A stretch of DNA of 52,196 nt from an uncultured beta proteobacterium (GTDB lineage: Bacteria > Pseudomonadota > Gammaproteobacteria > Burkholderiales > Burkholderiaceae_C), in the NCBI GenBank assembly GCA_903832285.1, contig CAILAY010000178.1:1-52196 (forward strand), in the 5' to 3' direction. Under the pieces are notes generated by a model. It searched no databases and was not told where the DNA came from. It saw nothing but the letters and a program-made list of their open reading frames with translations. How positions within the stretch are numbered: the stretch's first letter is position 1; the number at the start of each line of letters is the position of its first letter. This document shows, in pieces, positions 46,391 through 52,196 of this stretch. Made by a program: the position numbers and the translations under genes.

Positions 46391-47683
46391 ATGGACCTGC
46401 TGCTCATCACTTTCCTGACCCTGGTCAACGCCCTCTTTGCCATGTCCGAAATGGCCCTGGCGGCCAGCCGCAAACCCCGTTTGGACGCGATGGCGCAAGA
46501 CGGCGATCAGGGCGCTCAGGCCGCCCTCAAGCTGCTCGAACACCCGACGCAGTTTCTCTCCACCGTGCAGGTCGGCATCACCTCCATCGGCATGCTTAAC
46601 GGCATCATCGGCGAGGCCGCCTTCAGCGACGGCGTGGCGTTATGGTTGCAGCACTGGGGCATGGCGCACAAGCCGTCCGAATTTGTCGCCACGGGCATCG
46701 TGGTCGCGCTCATCACCTTCACCACCATCATCTTCGGCGAGTTGGTGCCTAAACGCATTGGCCAGCTTTATCCCGAGATCGTCGCGCGCTGGGTGTCACG
46801 CCCCATGGTCTGGCTGGCCACGGGCGTCAAGCCCTTTGTCAAGCTGCTTGCGGCCACCACGAACGCAGTACTCAGGCTGTTGCGGGTGGACACCACAGCC
46901 GGGCGCCCGGTGACCGAAGAGGAAATCACCGCCAGCCTGGAAGAAGGCGTGGATGCAGGATTGATCGAGCAGCATGAACACCGGATGGTGCAGAACGTGT
47001 TTGGCCTGGACGACCGGCCCCTGACCTCGATCATGGTGCCGCGCACCGATCTGCAATGGCTCGAAGCCAACCAGAGCGTGGCGCAAAGCCTCGATCAGGT
47101 GGCGCGCGGCGGCGAAAACGCGGCCCATTCCTGGTACCCGGTGTGCCGCGATTCGCTGGACCATGTGGTGGGCGTGATCAGCGTGGCACGGCTGCTCAAA
47201 TTGGGCCCGCAGCACCCCGGCAGCATCGAGTCCCATGTGCTGCCTGCGTCTTTTGTGCCAGAGTCGCTCACCGGCATGGAACTGCTGGAGCAGTTTCGCG
47301 CCAAGTCTGCGCGCCTGGTGTTTGTGGTGGACGAATACGGTGTGGTGCAGGGTTTGATGACGCCGCACGATCTGCTTGAAGCCATCACGGGCGAACTGCA
47401 AACCGACACACCCGCCGAAGCCTGGGCCACACAGCGCGCCGACGGATCGTGGTTGCTCGACGGGCTCATGCCCATCAACGAGATCAAGGCGCGCCTGGAC
47501 ATCGAAGAACTGCCCGAGGAAGACCGTGGTCGCTACAACACGCTCGCCGGATTGCTCATGGCCGTCAGCGGCCAACTACCGGCCACTGGTGAACGCATCG
47601 AATGCGCGGGCTGGACGTTTGAAGTACTGGCGCTGGAGGGGCGCCGCATCGACAAGCTGCTGGCCGTGAAGTGCGCCGTGTGA
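46391..47683 (+). CDS. HlyC/CorC-family membrane protein with DUF21 and CBS domains
   Basis: The 430-residue protein has an N-terminal DUF21/CNNM membrane domain (about residues 1-190, with FAMSEMALAASRKPRL and VGITSIGMLNGIIGE), a CBS pair (MVPRTDLQWLEAN; VVDEYGVVQGLMTPHDLLEAITGEL) and a C-terminal CorC_HlyC domain. This family handles magnesium/cobalt transport or sensing. ATG 46391 is preferred over GTG 46370. It is divergent from corC and ends 12 nt from the TonB receptor stop. Confidence 0.88.
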   Translation: MDLLLITFLTLVNALFAMSEMALAASRKPRLDAMAQDGDQGAQAALKLLEHPTQFLSTVQVGITSIGMLNGIIGEAAFSDGVALWLQHWGMAHKPSEFVATGIVVALITFTTIIFGELVPKRIGQLYPEIVARWVSRPMVWLATGVKPFVKLLAATTNAVLRLLRVDTTAGRPVTEEEITASLEEGVDAGLIEQHEHRMVQNVFGLDDRPLTSIMVPRTDLQWLEANQSVAQSLDQVARGGENAAHSWYPVCRDSLDHVVGVISVARLLKLGPQHPGSIESHVLPASFVPESLTGMELLEQFRAKSARLVFVVDEYGVVQGLMTPHDLLEAITGELQTDTPAEAWATQRADGSWLLDGLMPINEIKARLDIEELPEEDRGRYNTLAGLLMAVSGQLPATGERIECAGWTFEVLALEGRRIDKLLAVKCAV

Positions 47684-47695
47684 GTTTCTACAGCC

Positions 47696-49804
47696 TCATA
47701 TCGGCAGCACGCCGCGCACTCCGATGGTCCAGTTTCTGCCGGGCGCGCTCTCATAGAACTGGGACGCGGCCTGGTTCACGATGACCGAGCCGACGTAGTG
47801 CTGGTTGTTCAGATTATCGATGCGCGAGTACAGGTTCAGGCGGCCTGCGCCCAGGGTCCAGCCGTAGCTCAACTTGGCATTGAGCGTGGTGTAGCCCGCA
47901 GCCGTTGCCGTGTTGCTATCGTTCGCATACAACCTGCCCGCTTGCGTCAACTCCAACCCCGCTTGTGCCCCGAGGGCCGCAGGTTTCCTGCTGCTGTTGC
48001 TCAGGCCCTGCTGACTCCACAACAGTTCTGAGAACAGGAAGTTCTGCGGCACACCGGGGATCCTGTTGCCATTGGCTACGCTGTTGCTTGCGCTGCTGAA
48101 GGCCTTGGTATAGATGGCATCGACCCACGATCCCGCCAAAGTGACACGTACGTGGGGCGTGATCAGGGCGCTGGCAGAGAGTTCGGCACCGGAGCGGCTG
48201 GTGCCGGGCGCGTTCTTGTAGGTGGAGTTGCCCCCACTGCTGCTGGCCACCACGATTTCATTCCTGGAGTCGACCTGAAACGCCGTGAAATCCAGGCGCG
48301 ACTGGGCTGTGGGAACCCACTTGGCACCGATCTCAAATTGCTGGCTGCTGGACGCATGCACCGAGGTGTTGAAGGCCGGCACACCAGTGCCGTCGTAGGC
48401 CACTTCGTTCAGCGTCGGGCTCTCGAAACCACGGCCGATATTGGCAAAGAAATTGAGCGCATCGCTGGCACGGTAGCTCAGGCCCAGCACTGGCGCATGG
48501 GCCCGGAAAGTCTCGGCGCCCGAGCCATTGCCGTCGCTCAGGTAATGGTCCGCACTGCTCAACTGCACCGTGCTCAGGCGGATGCCCGCCACCATCGCCC
48601 ATTCATGACCCAGTTGCGTCGTCGCCTGGACAAAAAAATCACTGTTTCCGGCCTGGTCGTATTCGTTGCGCGTGGTGCTGGTCTGCTGGCCCAGCGCAGC
48701 CACACCGCCCTTGCGGGTGGAACCCTGGTGATCCCATTCGTAACCCGCCACCCACTGCACCGGATACCCCGCCAGCTGCGTGCTGCGGTTGTACTGCAAA
48801 CCCAGGCCGTAGTAGGCGCTGTCCAATCCGACCCAGGCGCCCGTGGACGTGGCCAAACCCGTTTGATACTGGGTCGTTTCGCGGCTGCCATAGTAGACGC
48901 GGGCCGTGATGGAGGCGTCGGCGTCGAGGGTCTGCGTCAAGGTGGAACCCAACTGATTCTGCAACGCCGATTTGCGCGTCTCACGGCTCACGGCGTTGCT
49001 GCCGGCCTGCTGCGGTTTGGCTGCCAGCTGCGCCGCGGTCAAGCCCAGCGCATCCTGCGCCAGTGGCATGTCAAAGCGGTTGAAAACCACGTTGACCTTG
49101 GTGTCGAGCGTGGGCTCAAAACTGAGCTTGCTGTTGAATTGATTTCGCTCGGTGCGACTGTTGACGCGGTAGCCGGCGGTGGCGAACGTGCCGTAGTCGG
49201 CCACCAGACCGATGCTGCCGATCCGACCCGCGTATTGCCAGTCACTGCGCTTCAGACCAAAGGAACCGGCGTAACCCTGCACGTCCCATTCGGGCTGCGT
49301 CGGGGCGTTGCGCGTGAAGGCCTGGATCACGCCGCCGGATGAATTGCCGTAAAGCTGCGCCAGCGGGCCACGCAGCACCTCGATGTGGTCAGTCGAAGTC
49401 AGGCTGATGGAGGAGCCCTGCCCCTGACCATCGGGCATGGTCGCCGGAATGCCATCAATCAGCAGGCGAATGCCGCGAATGCCAAAGGCCGAGCGCGCAC
49501 CGAAACCACGGATCGAAAGTTGCAGGTCCTGGGCGTAGTTCTGCCGGTTCAGGATGGTCAGGCCGGGCACACGGTTCAGTGCCTCCGACAGGTTCACCTG
49601 CGGGCCTTGCTCCAGCGCGTCGCGGTCCACAGTTTCTATGGCAGCGGGCACGTCCAGGCTGCGCTGCTCGGCGCGCGATGCCGAGATCACCACCGGCTCC
49701 AGCGTTTGCGACTGCGCCCACAGCGGCAATACGGCGGCAAAGGACAGTGCCAACACTGACTTGCCTGGCCCCGGTTGCTTCATACCTGCATTTTCCTGAC
49801 GCAT
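47696..49804 (-). CDS. TonB-dependent receptor, YncD/PqqU-like (probable PQQ uptake)
   Basis: This outer-membrane active transporter has 702 residues: a signal peptide, a TonB-box-like segment LEPVVISASRAE, a plug domain (about residues 40-150) and a 22-strand barrel ending APGRNWTIGVRGVLPI. The plug contains NRQNYAQDLQLSIRGFGARS and GIRGIRLLIDGIPATMPDG, and the end has YVGSVIVN and YESAPGRN. From memory these closely match E. coli YncD, identified as the PQQ receptor PqqU. AGGGGGAA precedes ATG 49804. The neighbours (YVTN propeller, PQQ dehydrogenase) support PQQ as cargo. A siderophore or other ligand cannot be excluded. Confidence 0.85.
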   Translation of the reverse strand: MRQENAGMKQPGPGKSVLALSFAAVLPLWAQSQTLEPVVISASRAEQRSLDVPAAIETVDRDALEQGPQVNLSEALNRVPGLTILNRQNYAQDLQLSIRGFGARSAFGIRGIRLLIDGIPATMPDGQGQGSSISLTSTDHIEVLRGPLAQLYGNSSGGVIQAFTRNAPTQPEWDVQGYAGSFGLKRSDWQYAGRIGSIGLVADYGTFATAGYRVNSRTERNQFNSKLSFEPTLDTKVNVVFNRFDMPLAQDALGLTAAQLAAKPQQAGSNAVSRETRKSALQNQLGSTLTQTLDADASITARVYYGSRETTQYQTGLATSTGAWVGLDSAYYGLGLQYNRSTQLAGYPVQWVAGYEWDHQGSTRKGGVAALGQQTSTTRNEYDQAGNSDFFVQATTQLGHEWAMVAGIRLSTVQLSSADHYLSDGNGSGAETFRAHAPVLGLSYRASDALNFFANIGRGFESPTLNEVAYDGTGVPAFNTSVHASSSQQFEIGAKWVPTAQSRLDFTAFQVDSRNEIVVASSSGGNSTYKNAPGTSRSGAELSASALITPHVRVTLAGSWVDAIYTKAFSSASNSVANGNRIPGVPQNFLFSELLWSQQGLSNSSRKPAALGAQAGLELTQAGRLYANDSNTATAAGYTTLNAKLSYGWTLGAGRLNLYSRIDNLNNQHYVGSVIVNQAASQFYESAPGRNWTIGVRGVLPI

Positions 49805-49842
49805 GGTTCCCCCTGAATATGACGCTGGTTGAATTGAAAAAC

Positions 49843-50793
49843 CTACTTGATCACGACGCCCCAAGGCAACTTGCCCACCACCACGTCGTGCATCAGCACG
49901 TTATGCACGGTATCAATCACGGAGACGGTGCCAGAGCGGCCGTTGGCCACATACAGTTTCTTGCCATCGGGCGTGAGCGCCATGTTCCATGGGCGCTGTC
50001 CCACCGGTACCGTGGCCACAATCTGATTGCTCACGGTGTCGATCACCGACACCGTGGCCGCGCCCCCGTTGGAAACATAAACGCGACTGCCATCGGGATG
50101 CACGGCGACGCCGTTGGAGCGCAATCCGCCCTTGATTTGCGCCGTAATTGCCAGAGTCTTGGTGTCGATGACGTAGACCTCGCTGCTGTTCTCTGTGGCG
50201 ACGTAGGCGCGGCTGCTGTCGGGCAGGAAGCCGATGCCGCGCGGGCGCGCTCCCACGGTCACCTGCGCCACCTGCTGACGCTTTTCAAAATCGATGATGT
50301 CCACCGCACCGCCCTCTTCCGCACTGACGAAAATGAGCTTGCCGTCAGGGCTGAACACGGCGTGCTCCGGATTTCGACCCTTGACCTTGATGGAAAAGGC
50401 GCGCTGATTGAGGCGGGTATCGGTGATGACAATCTCGTTGTTCTCCTCCACGGCCGCGGCCACCCATCGGCCATCGGCCGAGATGTAGACGCCTTCAGGT
50501 GAATCGCCCAGATCAACATGTCCGGCGAGTTTTCGCTGCTGCAGATCGATCAATTGCAGGCTGTTGTTGGGCTGGTCGCTGACGTAGAGCCAGTGTTTGT
50601 CGGCACCTGCCGCGAGGCCGCGAGGTTTCTTGCCTGCCGCCATTTCGGCCACGACCTGATCGGTCTGGGTATCGATCACCGACACCGTGCCCGAGCCTTC
50701 GTTCGGAACGTAGGCAAAGGGTGCTGCCATGGCCCATACCCAACCCATCGCAGCGAGCGCGACCAGACCGCGGAAAAAGCCAGTGTTAATCAA
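49843..50793 (-). CDS. Periplasmic YVTN beta-propeller (PQQ-catabolism-associated type)
   Basis: The 316-residue protein has a signal peptide (cleavage near MAAPFA) and about seven repeats of the YVTN/VSVIDT type, such as GSGTVSVIDTQTDQVVAE and GTVSVIDTVHN. It ends VGKLPWGVVIK, like the family described as the PQQ-dependent catabolism-associated beta-propeller. E. coli yncE, the neighbour of yncD, is also a YVTN propeller. Role unknown; it may bind or pass on PQQ. The start is TTG 50793, 6 nt after GGGAG. It lies 38 nt upstream of the receptor gene. Confidence 0.82.
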   Translation of the reverse strand: MINTGFFRGLVALAAMGWVWAMAAPFAYVPNEGSGTVSVIDTQTDQVVAEMAAGKKPRGLAAGADKHWLYVSDQPNNSLQLIDLQQRKLAGHVDLGDSPEGVYISADGRWVAAAVEENNEIVITDTRLNQRAFSIKVKGRNPEHAVFSPDGKLIFVSAEEGGAVDIIDFEKRQQVAQVTVGARPRGIGFLPDSSRAYVATENSSEVYVIDTKTLAITAQIKGGLRSNGVAVHPDGSRVYVSNGGAATVSVIDTVSNQIVATVPVGQRPWNMALTPDGKKLYVANGRSGTVSVIDTVHNVLMHDVVVGKLPWGVVIK

Positions 50794-50838
50794 TGAGAAC
50801 TCCCGTGGAAAAATGAGCAGGATAGCTCTGCGCGACTG

Positions 50839-51372
50839 CTAAAAGGGTCGTAGCGAAATGCGCGAAAAAATGCCGTCGCGCAGCCACGCATGCCACAGGG
50901 CCGCCAGCACATGCAACGCCACCAGGGTCAGCAGCAACACAGCGGCAATCTTGTGCGATTGGTTGAAGGCGCCGTAGATCAGCTTGTCATCAGATCCCCA
51001 CGGCGGCAGCACGACCAGGTTGAAGAACTTCACCCCGTACTTGCTGAAATTCGATGCGAGGTAGCCCGACACCGGCATTGCCAGCATCAGCAGATACAGC
51101 ACGCGATGCACGCCGAGGGCCAGATATTGTTGCTGACGTGGAAGCGTGATCGGGTAGCGTGGGGTCGGGCGTGTCAGGTGCCAAAAGATGCGCAGCAGGA
51201 TCAGCAGGCCGATGAGCAAGCCTGTGCTCTTGTGCAGATTGATGAAGAAGGCGCGCTCCGGGGTGTTGCGGGCGATGCCGTCCATCCAGTAGCCGAACGC
51301 ACATTGTCCCAGCAACAAGACGCCGGCAAGCCAATGCAGGGCCCGGGCAGCGCGGTCATAACGTGGTTCCAT
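50839..51372 (-). CDS. Cytochrome b561
   Basis: The 177-residue inner-membrane protein has four helices with the b561 haem-ligand histidines: RALHWLAG in helix I, INLHKSTGLLIG in helix II, and NQSHKIAAVLLLTLVALHVLAALWH in the C-terminal pair. It probably exchanges electrons between quinone and periplasmic donors. ATG 51372 (MEPRYD) is chosen over an in-frame TTG at 51381. It begins 11 nt after the cytochrome c stop. Confidence 0.85.
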   Translation of the reverse strand: MEPRYDRAARALHWLAGVLLLGQCAFGYWMDGIARNTPERAFFINLHKSTGLLIGLLILLRIFWHLTRPTPRYPITLPRQQQYLALGVHRVLYLLMLAMPVSGYLASNFSKYGVKFFNLVVLPPWGSDDKLIYGAFNQSHKIAAVLLLTLVALHVLAALWHAWLRDGIFSRISLRPF

Positions 51373-51383
51373 GAGGTTCAAGC

Positions 51384-51965
51384 TTAGCGCAGACTGGTGA
51401 TGTAGTTCGCCAGATTCTCAATATCCATGTCGTTCAAAGACTGGGCCACGCTGGTCATGTTGCCGGCGTCATTGGTGCGGGTTCGCGTCTTGAAGTTCTG
51501 CAGTTGCCGGACCACGTAATCGTACTGCTGACCCGCCACCCTGGGGATCTCGTTCTGTCCCTTGAAGCCACCCAGATGGCACATGGTGCACAGGTTTTCG
51601 TCCGCTTTGGCCTTGCCCAGCAGCACCTTCGCCTCATCCGCCTTGAACGGCGAGGGATTGGCCGTCTGGGCGGCAAAATAGTTGGCCACATCGATCATCT
51701 CGGACCGACTCAGCGGCTCGGCCATGGCCGTCATGATCGGATCGCTGCGCCGCCCTTCCTTGAAGTCCTTGAGTTGCAGGTAGATATAGCGCCAGTTCTG
51801 GCCCGCCAGATTGGGGTATATCGGCGCTACAGAATTGCCGTCTGCACCGTGGCAAGGGGCGCAAAGTTGCGCCTTCGCCTTTCCCGCTTCGATGTCCTGC
51901 GCAGCAGCCGGATTCAGCGCCGCAACAATCAGAACCCAAATAGCAGCAACGTATTTGTCAAGCAC
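51384..51965 (-). CDS. Dihaem cytochrome c (c4-like)
   Basis: The 193-residue periplasmic protein has a signal peptide ending AAA-Q and two c-haem motifs: CAPCH (followed by GADGNSVAPIYPNLAGQ) and CTMCH, each in a c4-type domain of about 85 residues. It is a likely electron acceptor for the PQQ dehydrogenase encoded upstream. GTG 51965 follows AAGGGC. A longer reading frame from 52019 would run through a terminator hairpin and is rejected. Confidence 0.87.
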   Translation of the reverse strand: MLDKYVAAIWVLIVAALNPAAAQDIEAGKAKAQLCAPCHGADGNSVAPIYPNLAGQNWRYIYLQLKDFKEGRRSDPIMTAMAEPLSRSEMIDVANYFAAQTANPSPFKADEAKVLLGKAKADENLCTMCHLGGFKGQNEIPRVAGQQYDYVVRQLQNFKTRTRTNDAGNMTSVAQSLNDMDIENLANYITSLR

Positions 51966-51989
51966 CGTTTGTGCCCTTCCGAAAATAGA

Positions 51990-52013
51990 GTGGCCGCCCT
52001 GGAGGGCGGCCAC
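51990..52013 (-). terminator. Intrinsic terminator after the PQQ dehydrogenase gene
   Basis: GTGGCCGCCCT and AGGGCGGCCAC form an 11-bp perfect stem with a 2-nt gap. On the minus strand the stem is followed by the T-rich TCTATTTTC. It lies 21 nt past the dehydrogenase stop and 25 nt before the cytochrome c start. It should lower transcription of the downstream cytochrome, propeller and receptor genes relative to the dehydrogenase. Confidence 0.75.
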
Positions 52014-52034
52014 GATCACGACCCAGCGAACCGA

Positions 52035-52196
52035 TTACTTGGGCAATGCAAACACTACCATGGAATTGCCACGCTTGAAGTCGAGCTGTGAATTGCCACC
52101 GCAACCCATGGCAACGTACTGGCGTCCCTTGACGCTGTACGACACCGGCATGGCGTTGGCGCCGGCGCCGCAGTTGTACTCCCAAAGCAGCTTGCC
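52035..52196 (-). CDS. PQQ-dependent alcohol dehydrogenase, C-terminal end
   Basis: The last 53 codons of a gene entering from the right edge read GKLLWEYNCGAGANAMPVSY, then GRQYVAMGCGGNSQLDFKRG and a C-terminal VVFALPK. This is the closing segment of a quinoprotein eight-bladed propeller, in which GKxLWEFxxGAGxxAxPV and YVAVxxGG recur. The sequence is not of the XoxF type near the C-terminus, so a general PQQ alcohol/aldehyde dehydrogenase is more likely. Substrate and metal (Ca or lanthanide) cannot be told without the rest. Confidence 0.8.
   Translation of the reverse strand, partial: GKLLWEYNCGAGANAMPVSYSVKGRQYVAMGCGGNSQLDFKRGNSMVVFALPK

Noticed and set aside
51966-52019. Longer N-terminus of the cytochrome c from GTG 52019
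   Set aside because: It would translate through the terminator hairpin of the upstream gene and place 18 extra residues before the signal peptide.

Overview
The window is a high-GC, gene-dense piece of a betaproteobacterial chromosome. Gene content and protein style point to Burkholderiales, family Comamonadaceae. A rhodoquinone gene next to fumarate reductase, together with multihaem cytochromes, suggests a Rhodoferax-like organism, but that genus call is an inference. Most genes are ordinary housekeeping genes in tight operons with ATGA overlaps. I saw no rRNA, tRNA, CRISPR array, prophage or intact insertion sequence.

Layout. Bases 1-6910 form an anaerobic respiration block: the 5' end of an outer-membrane lipoprotein resembling OmcA/MtrC decahaem cytochromes (leftward), then rightward a nonahaem cytochrome c fused to a membrane cytochrome b (CbcL-like layout), frdABCD fumarate reductase, and rquA for rhodoquinone synthesis. 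Bases 6964-15624 are mainly leftward housekeeping: lpxC with a coupled small membrane protein, hslVU, a STAS protein, a DksA with a histone H1-like extension, a COG0523 metallochaperone GTPase and an RlmI-type rRNA methyltransferase. Bases 15751-25685 hold ttcA, a histidine phosphatase, ruvB and ruvA split by an alpha carbonic anhydrase and a DUF3300 protein, phoH-ybeY, a ComFB-like protein, dtd, a CDF metal transporter and a HAD phosphatase.

Bases 25852-38203 carry acyl-CoA metabolism (acyl-CoA dehydrogenase, thiolase, isovaleryl-CoA dehydrogenase with a LiuR-like MerR regulator and a perfect 24-bp palindromic operator), a decayed metallophosphoesterase, a flavoprotein/ThDP-enzyme pair, aceK, a beta carbonic anhydrase and a GNAT acetyltransferase. 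Bases 38341-46274 are the leftward envelope/translation operon corC-lnt-glyQ-glyS-gmhB-plsC-M48 peptidase. Bases 47696-52196 are a leftward PQQ locus: the end of a PQQ-dependent dehydrogenase, a dihaem cytochrome c, a cytochrome b561, a YVTN beta-propeller and a TonB-dependent receptor resembling E. coli YncD/PqqU.

Two systems deserve attention. The left block looks like one electron-transfer unit in which extracellular electron transfer, a quinone-reactive multihaem cytochrome, fumarate reductase and the low-potential quinone rhodoquinone are encoded side by side. The right block looks like scavenging of external PQQ, coupled to the dehydrogenase that needs it and its electron acceptors. A dispersed intergenic repeat family (core TTGCGGGACA, often with a palindromic TTGGGGTC-type unit) also runs through the window.
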